The notes under the pieces were generated by a model. It had not been told where the DNA came from. It did not search any database and worked only from the letters and a program-made list of their open reading frames with translations. Below are positions 26,302 through 35,015 of a stretch of DNA of 64,000 bases, in pieces. The stretch spans positions 1 through 64,000 of the forward strand of contig NZ_VLKW01000017.1 in the NCBI RefSeq assembly GCF_007830495.1. Reading direction: 5' to 3'. The position numbers and the translations under genes are program-made. Origin of the DNA: Pseudoduganella flava. Its GTDB lineage: Bacteria > Pseudomonadota > Gammaproteobacteria > Burkholderiales > Burkholderiaceae_D. Numbering within the stretch: the first letter of the stretch is position 1; the number at the start of each line of letters is the position of its first letter.

Positions 26302-26373
26302 CGGCATATCCGAGGCCTAGGATGAACTTGTCGCCCACCAGGCGGCACAACCAAACCAATAAAAGGTGAGAGT

Positions 26374-27780
26374 ATGAACAAGAAGATCACACTGGGTGCA
26401 TTGCTGGCCCTCGCCGCCGCCCTGCCGGCGACCGTCCCCGCCAACGCGGTCGAGAAACTGCCTGTGATCGAGCAGGAACTGGTCGCACCGCCGGCCGTCC
26501 CGCCGCGCATCACGCGCAAGACGCCGGCCAAGGTGGTCGTGAATCTGACCGTCGAGGAAGTCGAGCGCGAAATCGCGCCGGGCACGCGCTACATGTTCTG
26601 GACCTTCGGCGGCACCGTGCCGGGCAAGATGATCCGCGTCCGCGAAGGCGACACGGTGGAGCTGCACCTGAAGAACCTGAACGGCAACAAGCTGCCGCAC
26701 AATATCGACCTGCACGCCGTCACGGGTCCTGGCGGCGGTGCCAGCCAGACGCTGATCGCGCCGGGGAACGAAGCCGTCTTCACGTTCAAGGCGCTGCAAT
26801 CGGGCCTGTACGTGTACCACTGCGCCACCGCGCCCGTCGGCATGCACATCGCCAACGGCATGTACGGCATGATCCTCGTCGAGCCGCCCGAAGGCATGGC
26901 CGCCGTCGACCACGAGTACTACGTGATGCAGGGCGACTTCTACACCGAAGGCACCTACCGCGCGTCCGGCCTGCAGAAGTTCGACATGAACAAGGCCATC
27001 GACGAGAAGCCCACCTACGTGCTGTTCAACGGCGCCGACGGCGCGCTGACGGGCAAGAACGCGCTGACCGCGAAGACGGGCGAATCCGTGCGCATGTTCT
27101 TCGGCGTCGGCGGTCCGAACATCACGTCGAGCTTCCACGTGATCGGCACGATCTTCGACAAGGTCTACTTCGAAGGCGGCAAGCGGACGCAGGAAAACGT
27201 GCAGACGACGATGGTGCCGGCCGGCGGCTCGGCAATCCTCGAGTTCACGCCCCGCGTGCCGGGCAACCTGACGCTCGTCGACCACTCGCTGACCCGCGCG
27301 TTCAACAAGGGTGCGATTGGCCTGTTGAGCGTCTCCGGCAAGCCCGATCCGGCGATCTACAGCGAAGGCATCAAACGCGCGCTGCCTGGCGCAGCGCCGG
27401 CTACCTCCGCTGCCGCCGCCCCGAATCCGGTCGTCGCCACGACGCCGGCCCAGCACGTGCGCGGCAAGGCCGTCTACGACGCCAACTGCGCCGCCTGCCA
27501 CCAGGCCGACGGCAAGGGCGTGGCAGGCGTGTTCCCGCCGCTGGCGAACTCCGACTTCTTCAAGGAGCGTCCGTACGAGATGGCGCACATTGTGCTCAAT
27601 GGCCGCAGCGGCGAGATCGTCGTCAACGGCGAGCATTACAACGGCGTGATGCCCCCGCAGGACCTGTCGGACGACGACATTGCCGCCGTCATCAACTACG
27701 TCAACGTGGAGATGAACAAGGGCAAGCCGGTCATCGAGGGCAAGCACGTGCGTGAAATGCGCGCAAACCGCAACAAGTAA
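26374..27780 (+). CDS. nirK: Copper nitrite reductase fused to cytochrome c
   Basis: This 468-residue periplasmic enzyme reduces nitrite to NO. After a signal peptide (about 1-25) come two cupredoxin domains. Type 1 and 2 copper ligands lie in LPHNIDLHAVTG, YVYHCATAPVGMHIANGMYGM (Cys, His, Met; shown as overlapping short blocks) and SSFHVIGT and VDHSLTRA in the second domain. From about residue 350 a c-type cytochrome follows, with Cys372-x2-Cys375-His376 (CAACH) and a likely Met426 ligand (GVMPPQ). The fused haem domain should deliver electrons directly. It begins nirK-nirV-SCO. Confidence 0.95.
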   Translation: MNKKITLGALLALAAALPATVPANAVEKLPVIEQELVAPPAVPPRITRKTPAKVVVNLTVEEVEREIAPGTRYMFWTFGGTVPGKMIRVREGDTVELHLKNLNGNKLPHNIDLHAVTGPGGGASQTLIAPGNEAVFTFKALQSGLYVYHCATAPVGMHIANGMYGMILVEPPEGMAAVDHEYYVMQGDFYTEGTYRASGLQKFDMNKAIDEKPTYVLFNGADGALTGKNALTAKTGESVRMFFGVGGPNITSSFHVIGTIFDKVYFEGGKRTQENVQTTMVPAGGSAILEFTPRVPGNLTLVDHSLTRAFNKGAIGLLSVSGKPDPAIYSEGIKRALPGAAPATSAAAAPNPVVATTPAQHVRGKAVYDANCAACHQADGKGVAGVFPPLANSDFFKERPYEMAHIVLNGRSGEIVVNGEHYNGVMPPQDLSDDDIAAVINYVNVEMNKGKPVIEGKHVREMRANRNK

Positions 27781-27806
27781 GCAAGCGTCAAACCACGGAG
27801 CGCACC

Positions 27807-28604
27807 ATGAACCCGCTGATCCGTCCCGCCCTCGCGGCAGCCGTCGCAGTCGGTACCGCCGCTGCCGCCGCCGTCGTGATGGCCGCCACGCTGGCAACCG
27901 ACGCCGCCGCGGCCGAGTATGTGCCGCTGCCCGGCGGCCCGCTGCGCAGCGTGGTGCCGGCGGATCAGGCGGGTGCTCCGGTCCAGGTCGCGCCGTTCCG
28001 GCTGCGCGACCGGCCCGTGACCAACAGCGAGTTCCGCGCCTTCACGGTGCGTAACCCGGAATGGTCGCGGGCCCAGGCGCCGGCCCTGTTTGCCGGTACC
28101 GAATACCTGGCCACACTGGACAAGGCGGCCGACGACGCCCCCGTCACCCACGTCAGCTGGTACGCCGCGCAAGCCTACTGCGCCAGCGAGGGCGCCCGCC
28201 TGCCGCGCTGGCACGAGTGGGAAATGGCGGCCGCCGCCGATGCCACCCGGTTAGATGCACGCGACGATCCCGCCTGGCTGTCCGGCATTCTGTCGTGGTA
28301 CGCGACGCCTGCCACGACGCCCGCCGCCGTGGCCCGCGGCACCCCCAGCGCGCACGGCGTGTACGACCTGCATGGCCTGATCTGGGAATGGGTCGAGGAT
28401 TACAACGGGCTGTTCGTCGATGCGGACAGCCGCTCGGGCGCCCGCAAGACGCTGGAATTCTGCGGCGCCGCCGCGGCATCGCTGTCGGACCGGCGCAACT
28501 ACGCGATCCTGATCCGCGTCGCCTTGCTGGCTGCGCTGGAAGCGAACCACGACGGCCCGCTGCTGGGCTTTCGCTGCGCCCGCGATGAAGGAGTAGCACC
28601 ATGA
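27807..28604 (+). CDS. nirV: NirV-like formylglycine-generating-enzyme family protein
   Basis: This 265-residue exported protein (signal peptide about 1-35) has the SUMF1/FGE-sulfatase fold: RDRPVTNSEFRAF, PVTHVSWYAAQAYCAS, RLPRWHEWEMAA, and near the end GLIWEWVEDY and LGFRCAR. NirV genes classically follow nirK. Their role is unproven, and a maturation or haem/copper-linked function is assumed. It starts 26 bases after nirK and overlaps the SCO gene by four bases. Confidence 0.85.
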   Translation: MNPLIRPALAAAVAVGTAAAAAVVMAATLATDAAAAEYVPLPGGPLRSVVPADQAGAPVQVAPFRLRDRPVTNSEFRAFTVRNPEWSRAQAPALFAGTEYLATLDKAADDAPVTHVSWYAAQAYCASEGARLPRWHEWEMAAAADATRLDARDDPAWLSGILSWYATPATTPAAVARGTPSAHGVYDLHGLIWEWVEDYNGLFVDADSRSGARKTLEFCGAAAASLSDRRNYAILIRVALLAALEANHDGPLLGFRCARDEGVAP

Positions 28605-29176
28605 AGAAACTGACCACCTTGCTGGCGGCGCTGCTGCTGGCCGCCAGCGCGAGCGCGGCCGCGCCACAACCGGTCCCCGCCACGTCGCTGCACCGCCTGG
28701 ATACCGTGCTGACGGACAGCCGCGCCACGCGCATGACATTGCGCGACCTGGCCGGCAGCCCGGCGTTGGTGACGATGTTCTACGGCGATTGCGGCAGCGC
28801 GTGCCCGATCGTCATCGAGACGCTGAAGCGCACGGTGGCCGCGCTGGGCCCGGACGGGCGCCGGCTGCGCGTGCTGTTGATCAGCCTCGATCCGCTGCGC
28901 GATACGCCGGCCCAGCTCGAGCAGCTGGCCGCGAAGCAGCACCTCGATCCGCCGCAGTTCCGCCTGGCCGTTGCGAAGAACGATGCGGACACGCGGATGA
29001 TCGCCGCGGCGCTGGGCATCCGCTACCGCGCGCTGACGGGCGGCGAGATCGGCCACACGGCGCGCATCGTGCTACTCGACGCGGACGGCACCGTGCGGGC
29101 AATGAGCACCCGGCTGGAAGCCGAACCCGATCCCGTGCTGCTGGAGCAGGTACGCGCTGCGCTGGCGTCGCGCTGA
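28601..29176 (+). CDS. SCO1/SenC-family copper chaperone-like protein
   Basis: This 191-residue thioredoxin-fold protein has an N-terminal signal peptide (about 1-22) and the copper-binding CGSAC (C-x3-C) motif in YGDCGSACP, with the distal His in EIGHTARIVLLDADG. SCO proteins deliver copper or act as thiol reductants for cuproenzymes. Coupling by ATGA overlap to nirV, downstream of nirK, suggests it helps load copper into NirK rather than cytochrome oxidase. Confidence 0.9.
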   Translation: MKKLTTLLAALLLAASASAAAPQPVPATSLHRLDTVLTDSRATRMTLRDLAGSPALVTMFYGDCGSACPIVIETLKRTVAALGPDGRRLRVLLISLDPLRDTPAQLEQLAAKQHLDPPQFRLAVAKNDADTRMIAAALGIRYRALTGGEIGHTARIVLLDADGTVRAMSTRLEAEPDPVLLEQVRAALASR

Positions 29177-29260
29177 TGCTGCGTCGACGCCGCGTTGATG
29201 CCGCGCTGATGCCCCGTTGACGCCCCGCTCCGGCCGCCGAGGCGGCCAAATTTAATCTGG

Positions 29261-29271
29261 ATCATGGATTT
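29261..29271. promoter_or_regulatory. Shared 11-mer upstream of nrdD
   Basis: ATCATGGATTT is identical to 26291-26301 upstream of nirK and lies 85 bases before the nrdD start. The following GCAATGCG resembles the start of a second NsrR half-site, but only weakly. It could be a common anaerobic or NO-responsive operator, or chance. Confidence 0.3.
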
Positions 29272-29355
29272 GCAATGCGCGCGCAGGCACCATTTGGCGC
29301 CGGAACCGACCTGTCGCTAAGCTGGTCCGATCATAACGAGGAAGGAAGTGATGAC

Positions 29356-31377
29356 ATGACTGAACTGAACACGCGGCAGCTGGGCCGGATCGTCAAGCGC
29401 GACGGGTCCACGCAGCCGTTCGACGCCGCCAAGATCCTGTCCGCGCTGCGCCGCGCCGGCGAGGCGTCCGGCGAGTACGGCCTGGAAGCCGCCGAGCGCC
29501 TCGCCTACAACACCGTGTGCCGCCTGCAGGCGGCGCGCGAACTGCCGCTGTGCGTCGAGGAAGTGCAGGACCACGTCGAGAGCGTGCTGTACGACGCCGG
29601 CTACCGCCGCACGTTGCGCCGCTACGTCGTCTACCGCGAGCAGCACCGCAGCCTGCGCCAGGACCGCAAGTCGCTGGTGGACGTCGAAACGTCGATCAAC
29701 GAATACCTGCAGCGGCAGGACTGGCGCGTCAACGCCAACGCCAACCAGGGCTATTCGCTCGGTGGCCTGATCCTGAACGTATCGGGCAAGATGATCGCCA
29801 ACTACTGGCTGAACCACGTCTATCCGCCGGAAGTCGGCCAGGCGCACCGCGATGCCGACATCCACATCCACGACCTCGACATGCTGTCCGGCTATTGCGC
29901 CGGCTGGTCGCTGCGCGTACTGCTGGCCGAAGGCCTGAACGGCGTGCCGGGCAAGGTCGAATCGGGGCCCCCGAAACACCTGTCCTCGGCCTGCGGCCAG
30001 ATCGTCAACTTCCTCGGCACCCTGCAGAACGAATGGGCCGGCGCGCAGGCGTTCAGCTCCTTCGACACCTACCTGGCGCCGTACATCCGCAAGGACAACC
30101 TGTCCTACGACGACGTGCGCCAGTGCATGCAGGAGCTGATCTACAACCTGAACGTGCCGTCGCGCTGGGGTACCCAGACGCCGTTCACGAACCTGACGTT
30201 CGACTGGATCTGCCCGGAAGACCTGCGCGAGCAGATCCCCGTCATCGCCGGTGTCGAGCAGCCGTTCGCATACGGCGACCTGCAGGCCGAGATGGACATG
30301 ATCAACCGCGCCTACATCGAGGTGATGATGGCGGGCGACGCGAAGGGCCGCGCGTTCACGTTCCCGATCCCGACCTACAACATCACCGAGGACTTCGACT
30401 GGGAGAGCGAGAACTCGAACCGCCTGTTCGCGATGACGGCCCGCTACGGCCTGCCCTACTTCCAGAACTTCATCAACTCCGAGCTGAAGCCGAACATGAT
30501 CCGCTCGATGTGCTGCCGCCTGCAGCTGGACCTGCGCGAGCTCCTGAAGCGCGGCAACGGCCTGTTCGGCTCCGCGGAGCAAACGGGTTCGCTGGGCGTC
30601 GTCACCGTGAACTGCGCGCGCCTCGGCTACCTGCACCAGGACGATGAAGCGGGCCTGCTGGCCGCGCTGGACCGCCTGCTGGAGTTGGGCCGCCAGAGCC
30701 TGGAGATCAAGCGCAAGGTGATCCAGCGGCACATGGACAACGGCCTGTTCCCGTACACGAAGCGCTATCTCGGCACCTTGCGCAACCACTTCTCGACGTT
30801 GGGCGTGAACGGCATCAACGAGATGATCCGCAATTACTCGGGCGACGAGTACGACATCACGAGCCCGCGCGGCCATGCGCTGGCGCTGCGCCTGCTGGAC
30901 CACGTGCGCGCGCGCATGCTGCAGTTCCAGGAAGAGACGGGCCATATGTACAACCTGGAAGCGACGCCGGCCGAAGGCACCACGTACCGCTTCGCCCGCG
31001 AAGACCGCAAGCGCTTCCCTGGCATCCTGCAGGCGGGCACTGACGCGATGCCGTACTACACCAATTCGTCGCAACTGCCGGTCGGCTACACGGACGATCC
31101 GTTCGAAGCCCTGGAACGGCAGGATGCGCTGCAGCGCAAGTACACGGGTGGCACGGTGCTGCACCTGTACATGACGGAAGCGATCTCCAGCCCGGAAGCG
31201 TGCCGGATGCTGGTGCAGCGCGCGCTGTCGCGCTTCGGCCTGCCGTACATCACGGTCACGCCGACGTTCTCGATCTGCCCGAAACATGGTTACCTGTCCG
31301 GCAGCCATAAGTTCTGCCCCAAGTGCGACGCCGAGCTCGTGGAACGCCGGCAGCGCAAGGTTCTTCAACCCCAATGA
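29356..31377 (+). CDS. nrdD: Anaerobic ribonucleoside-triphosphate reductase, large part lacking the glycyl-radical domain
   Basis: This 673-residue class III reductase makes dNTPs without oxygen. An ATP-cone comes first (IVKRDGSTQPFDAAKI), then the catalytic barrel with GNGLFGSAEQTGSLGVVTVNCARLGY divided across about residues 395-425, and a C-terminal zinc site CPKHGYLSGSHKFCPKC. The chain stops at VLQPQ, without the RVxGY glycyl-radical motif that normally ends NrdD. That motif is in the next ORF (31401-31607), in another frame, with its own ribosome site. The start at 29356 follows GGAAGTGATGAC. Confidence 0.92.
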   Translation: MTELNTRQLGRIVKRDGSTQPFDAAKILSALRRAGEASGEYGLEAAERLAYNTVCRLQAARELPLCVEEVQDHVESVLYDAGYRRTLRRYVVYREQHRSLRQDRKSLVDVETSINEYLQRQDWRVNANANQGYSLGGLILNVSGKMIANYWLNHVYPPEVGQAHRDADIHIHDLDMLSGYCAGWSLRVLLAEGLNGVPGKVESGPPKHLSSACGQIVNFLGTLQNEWAGAQAFSSFDTYLAPYIRKDNLSYDDVRQCMQELIYNLNVPSRWGTQTPFTNLTFDWICPEDLREQIPVIAGVEQPFAYGDLQAEMDMINRAYIEVMMAGDAKGRAFTFPIPTYNITEDFDWESENSNRLFAMTARYGLPYFQNFINSELKPNMIRSMCCRLQLDLRELLKRGNGLFGSAEQTGSLGVVTVNCARLGYLHQDDEAGLLAALDRLLELGRQSLEIKRKVIQRHMDNGLFPYTKRYLGTLRNHFSTLGVNGINEMIRNYSGDEYDITSPRGHALALRLLDHVRARMLQFQEETGHMYNLEATPAEGTTYRFAREDRKRFPGILQAGTDAMPYYTNSSQLPVGYTDDPFEALERQDALQRKYTGGTVLHLYMTEAISSPEACRMLVQRALSRFGLPYITVTPTFSICPKHGYLSGSHKFCPKCDAELVERRQRKVLQPQ

Positions 31378-31400
31378 GTCATCCACACCAAGGAGTCACC

Positions 31401-31607
31401 ATGACCGACACCCGCAACAGCAACATCGTCATTGAATTGTCCGCCGACGATCCGGAACGCCAGCCGTGTGAAATCTGGACGCGCGTGATGGGCTACCATC
31501 GCCCCGTGTCGTCCTTCAACATCGGCAAGCAGGGCGAGTTCCACGAACGCCGCTGGTTCCGCGAAGACGCCATCTGCACGGCCAACGCCGTGGCGCAAGC
31601 AGCTTGA
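31401..31607 (+). CDS. Stand-alone glycyl-radical domain of class III ribonucleotide reductase
   Basis: This 68-residue protein has a short unrelated N-terminus, then CEIWTRVMGYHRPVSSFNIGK and QGEFHERRWF. The R-V-M-G31-Y block followed by the F-N-x-G-K turn matches the C-terminal glycyl-radical domain of NrdD, with Gly31 the expected radical site. A strong AAGGAG ribosome site precedes the ATG, 23 bases after the nrdD stop. It overlaps nrdG at TGATG. NrdG should activate it, and it presumably docks into NrdD in trans, as GrcA does for pyruvate formate-lyase. Confidence 0.85.
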   Translation: MTDTRNSNIVIELSADDPERQPCEIWTRVMGYHRPVSSFNIGKQGEFHERRWFREDAICTANAVAQAA

Positions 31608-32311
31608 TGATGGGCCGCCTGCTGAACGTGGGCGGCTTCACGCCGTTCACGGCCACCGATTATCCCGGCCAGCTGTCGGCCGTCGTTTTCGTGCAGGGCT
31701 GCGCCTGGCGCTGCGGCTACTGCCACAACCCCCATCTGCAACCGCGCCCCGCCGACAGCGCGCTGGATTGGCGCGCGCTGCTCGCGCTGCTGGAACGCCG
31801 CAAGGGCCTGCTCGACGCCGTCGTCTTCAGCGGCGGCGAACCGACGACCGATGCCGCGCTGCCCGACGCGATGCTGCAGGTACGTGAACTGGGCTTCAAG
31901 GTGGGCCTGCACACGGCCTGCATCTACCCCGACCGCCTGCAGGCCGCGCTGCCGTACGCGGACTGGGTCGGCTTCGATGTGAAGGCGCCCTTTGCCGACT
32001 ACGAGGCCGTTACCGGCGTGCCCGGCAGCGGCACCCCGGCCCGCGCCTGCGTCGCGGCGATCCTCGCCTCCGGCGTCGATTACGAATGCCGCACGACGGT
32101 GCACCCGGCGCTGCTGTCGCCAGCCGCGCTGCTGACGATGGCCGACGAGCTGTCCGCGTTGGGCGTGCGGCGCTGGGTCGTACAGCAGTTCCGCCCGCAG
32201 GGCTGCGGCGACGGCAAGCTGCGCCTCGCCACCGGCACGCCGTATCCGACCGATGAGCTGCTGGCCGAGATCCGCACCCGTTTCGACGACGTGCTGGTGC
32301 GCCGCGCGTAG
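31607..32311 (+). CDS. nrdG: Anaerobic ribonucleotide reductase activating protein
   Basis: This 234-residue radical-SAM enzyme abstracts hydrogen from the glycine of NrdD. The cluster motif is C-x3-C-x2-C in QGCAWRCGYCHNP, followed by FSGGEPT for SAM binding. It resembles the longer NrdG variants of beta- and gammaproteobacteria. The likely ATG at 31607 overlaps the stop of the glycyl-radical ORF; ATG 31610 is also possible. All three genes should form one translationally coupled unit. Confidence 0.92.
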   Translation: MMGRLLNVGGFTPFTATDYPGQLSAVVFVQGCAWRCGYCHNPHLQPRPADSALDWRALLALLERRKGLLDAVVFSGGEPTTDAALPDAMLQVRELGFKVGLHTACIYPDRLQAALPYADWVGFDVKAPFADYEAVTGVPGSGTPARACVAAILASGVDYECRTTVHPALLSPAALLTMADELSALGVRRWVVQQFRPQGCGDGKLRLATGTPYPTDELLAEIRTRFDDVLVRRA

Positions 32312-32425
32312 CAGGCTACGTTGTCCCTTGCACGCCGGCGGCCGAGTGCGGCCCCGGCGCCACCATTGCCCGCGCAGCACCCGGCTGCGCTATCATCCCG
32401 CCAATCCGCCTTCAAGGAGACCGCT

Positions 32426-32776
32426 TTGGCCTGGATAATCGCAAAATACCTGATCACGGCGGGTGTCGTCGTCCTCGTTTCAGAGTTCGCCAAGCGCAGC
32501 GACAAGCTGGGCGCCCTCGTCGCGGCGCTGCCGCTGGTGACGGTGCTGACCTTGATCTGGCTGCACGTCGAGAAGCAGCCGGAGGCCAAGGTGGCAAACC
32601 ATGCGTGGTACACGTTCTGGTACGTGGTGCCGACGCTGCCGATGTTCCTTGCCTTCCCCGCCCTGCTGACGCGCTTCGGCTTCTGGCCGGCACTGGCGGC
32701 CAGCGTCGTGCTGACAGCTGGGTGCTTTGCGCTGTTTGCGCTGGTGCTCAGGCATTTTCACATCGAGCTGATGTGA
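32426..32776 (+). CDS. DUF3147 family membrane protein
   Basis: This 116-residue protein has four predicted membrane helices: AKYLITAGVVVLVSEF, ALVAALPLVTVLTLIWL, FWYVVPTLPMFLAFPALL, and VVLTAGCFALFALVL. The EFAKRSDKLGALVAALPL pattern fits the DUF3147 family, of unknown function. Translation probably starts at TTG 32426, preceded by AAGGAGA. It follows nrdG by 114 bases and has no evident functional link to it. Confidence 0.75.
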   Translation: MAWIIAKYLITAGVVVLVSEFAKRSDKLGALVAALPLVTVLTLIWLHVEKQPEAKVANHAWYTFWYVVPTLPMFLAFPALLTRFGFWPALAASVVLTAGCFALFALVLRHFHIELM

Positions 32777-32812
32777 CTCGGCGACGCTGGAATCCAACCC
32801 AAGGCAAATGCC

Positions 32813-32908
32813 GGGGTCAGGGAGGAGTACCTGCCTGCAGGCCGGTACCGCTTTGCCGGCGGAGAGCATGCTCTCCGATCCTGGCAAAGCCCCGCCGGGT
32901 CTGACCCC
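32813..32908. repeat. R1 repeat, long composite form B
   Basis: The same split-R1 structure as 4155-4252: GGGGTCAG, GGAGGAG, a CTGCCTGCAGGC hairpin, a CTTTGCCGGCGGAGAGC/GCTCTCC hairpin, then GCCGGGTCTGACCCC. It lies in the 178-base gap between the convergent DUF3147 and decarboxylase genes, with the usual outer flanks AACCCAAGGCAAATGCC and GGGGTTGCAGTGGGGG. Confidence 0.8.
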
Positions 32909-32954
32909 AGGGGTTGCAGTGGGGGTGTAGCCAGCCCATCGGCCCTTTGACATC

Positions 32955-34586
32955 TCAGCAAATCGGCCTTGCCGTCCTTCTCCTCGCCCCCATCACGAAC
33001 CTGGCCAGCGTATCGGACTGCGCCCCCATCGGCAGCATCACCTCGATCATCTGGAACCGTCCCCGTGTCGCGACAGCCTGCTCCAGCGCGGCAGCCAGTT
33101 CGGCACGTGTGCCCACCCGCACGCCGTGCCCGCCCAGTCCCTCGGCCAGCGCGGCGAAGTGCCAGTCGCCCAGCTCGTTGAAGCAGGCGTCCGGCTCGAA
33201 GCTGCGCAGCATGCCCCATCCGGCGTTGTTGAACAGGATGACGATCGGGTCCCAGCCGCGGCGGCGGCAGTGGCCCAGTTCCCAGCCCGTCATCTGGAAC
33301 GCGCCGTCGCCCACCAGCACGATCGGCCGCTGGCCGCTGCGCGCCTGCAGGCCCAGCGCGGCCGGCACGCCGTAGCCCATCGTTGCGTAATAGCCGGGGG
33401 CCAGCAGCGGCGCATCCTCGATGTCCAGCGCCGTGAAGAAGCAGTCGCCCATGTCGGACACGATCGGCATCGGGCCCACGCGGGCCAGGATGTCGTTGAT
33501 GCCCCGTGCCACGTCCAGCGGCCAGATCGGCGCGCCGTCCGGGTGCAGCTCGCGCACGGCGCGGCGGAACGTGGCTGCCGGCGCGTCGCGGCGCGGCGCC
33601 GGCACCTGTGCCAGCAAGCCGTCCACGAGCGCGCGCAGCGGCACGTCCGGGTAGCCGCGCAGCGGTGTCACGACGCCCTGGTCGACGGCCAGCACGATCC
33701 GCTCCGCATCGAGCTTGCCGTCGGCGACGGCGAAGTTCGTGTCGGAGTGCAGCACGCCCAGCATCAGCAGCAGGTCCGACTCCTCGACCGCGTCCGCCAC
33801 CGCCGGATCGCCGGCACTGCCCAGGTAGGGCCCCAGCAGCGGCACGTCGTGGCCCGTCAGCACACCGCGGCCCATCACCGTCGTCACGACCGGCACGCGC
33901 AGGTGGCGCGCCAGCGCCGCGACCTGTTCCTCGATGCCGAAGCGGCGCACCTCGATGCCGACCATCAGCACCGGACGGCGCGCCGCTTCCAGCCGCGCGG
34001 CGACGTCGGCCACGCAAGGCGCGACGGCGTCAGGATTGACGGGCGGCGCCGGCAGCAGCGGCACGCCGGCGCACGGCACGTCGGCCATGTCGCGCGGCAG
34101 TTCGATGTAGACGGGCCGCGATTCGGCCACGCAGCGGCGCAGCGCGCGGGCGATCTGGTCCGGTGCCGTCGCCGCGTCGTTCAGCACCGCCTGCGCGCAC
34201 GTGATCTCGGCAAACACGGTCAGCTGCGAGTCCAGCGTGCGCACCTGATGGTGCAGCAGCAGGCCGCCGTTGCGTTCGTGCGCGCCGGGCGCCCCCGAGA
34301 TCACGACGAGCGGCACCTTCTCCGCATACGCGGCGGCCACCGCGTTGACGAGGTTCAGCGCACCGGCACCATACGTGACAACGGCCACGCCGATGCCGCC
34401 GCCGAAGCGGGCCGCGGCGTCGGCCGCGAAGCCGATCGACGGTTCGTGGCTCAATGTGTAGAGGGGGAGGATGCCGGATTCCTCAGCCTGCATCAGGAAC
34501 GGCAGGATGAAGTCGCCCGGCAGGCCGAAGAGTTCGCGGGCGCCGGCCGCGCGCAACGCGGTCAGCAGGGAGTAGGACAGGTTCAT
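32955..34586 (-). CDS. Thiamine-diphosphate-dependent decarboxylase, indolepyruvate/phenylpyruvate type
   Basis: This 543-residue enzyme has the three-domain pyruvate-decarboxylase fold. The catalytic Glu is in LYTLSHEPSIGFAADA, and the ThDP-Mg motif is GDGAFQMTGWELGHC running to ILFNN. The family includes aryl-pyruvate decarboxylases (such as Azospirillum PpdC) and acetolactate-type enzymes; YALGGGIGVAVVTYGAGALN-style features are shared by all. The start at 34586 lies 17 bases after the DGC-protein gene, so it is the last gene of the ubiUVT operon. Whether the substrate is phenylpyruvate or indolepyruvate, and its link to quinone synthesis, is unknown. Confidence 0.8.
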   Translation of the reverse strand: MNLSYSLLTALRAAGARELFGLPGDFILPFLMQAEESGILPLYTLSHEPSIGFAADAAARFGGGIGVAVVTYGAGALNLVNAVAAAYAEKVPLVVISGAPGAHERNGGLLLHHQVRTLDSQLTVFAEITCAQAVLNDAATAPDQIARALRRCVAESRPVYIELPRDMADVPCAGVPLLPAPPVNPDAVAPCVADVAARLEAARRPVLMVGIEVRRFGIEEQVAALARHLRVPVVTTVMGRGVLTGHDVPLLGPYLGSAGDPAVADAVEESDLLLMLGVLHSDTNFAVADGKLDAERIVLAVDQGVVTPLRGYPDVPLRALVDGLLAQVPAPRRDAPAATFRRAVRELHPDGAPIWPLDVARGINDILARVGPMPIVSDMGDCFFTALDIEDAPLLAPGYYATMGYGVPAALGLQARSGQRPIVLVGDGAFQMTGWELGHCRRRGWDPIVILFNNAGWGMLRSFEPDACFNELGDWHFAALAEGLGGHGVRVGTRAELAAALEQAVATRGRFQMIEVMLPMGAQSDTLARFVMGARRRTARPIC

Positions 34587-34603
34587 GATGGGTTTCGTCA
34601 GGT

Positions 34604-35014
34604 TCAGGGTCCGCCGCGCGCGGTGACGGCGGCCGGCTCCGGCGGTTGGGCGCCGTGCCCGGCGCCGCGCAACTGCTGCGCGACGTGCTGGACGACGCGT
34701 TCGACCTCGGCGTCGTCGTAATCGGCATGGAAGCGCTTGCGTACGCCCAGGCCTTGCAATGGCACGTAATGGTCGGCCGTGATGCCGTGCTGCGCCAGGC
34801 ATGCGCGCACGCAGGCCAGCGCGCAGCCGTCCAGCGCGACGATAGTCCGGCCGCCGCGTGCGAGGCGCACCAGCGGCGCCACGTTGCCGCCGACGCCGGC
34901 GATGCACGACATCTCGGCGATGCCGCGCCGGTCCAGCCGCAGCGCGGCTGCGTTGGCAGTCTGCGCCGCGCTGGAGCAGCCGGAACAGGCATACACGAGC
35001 GGCAACGCAGCCAT
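34604..35014 (-). CDS. DGC-domain putative zinc-binding protein
   Basis: This 136-residue protein shows the DGC pattern: YACSGCSSAAQTAN near the N-terminus (C-x2-C), MSCIAGVGG, and VALDGCALACVRACL carrying the D-G-C motif. The cysteines are proposed to bind zinc. Such genes are common near anaerobic respiration loci but have no proven function. The ATG lies one base after the ubiT stop (TGACATG), suggesting translational coupling. Confidence 0.75.
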   Translation of the reverse strand: MAALPLVYACSGCSSAAQTANAAALRLDRRGIAEMSCIAGVGGNVAPLVRLARGGRTIVALDGCALACVRACLAQHGITADHYVPLQGLGVRKRFHADYDDAEVERVVQHVAQQLRGAGHGAQPPEPAAVTARGGP

Positions 35015-35015
35015 G

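Larger units (their letters stand above)
25934..26373. other. Intergenic region upstream of nirK
   Basis: This 440-base gap holds an R1 palindrome (26053-26079), a degenerate R3 remnant near 26150 and, closer to nirK, a 13-base palindrome (26289-26301). No gene is supported. No canonical TTGAT-N4-ATCAA box was found before nirK. Confidence 0.6.
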
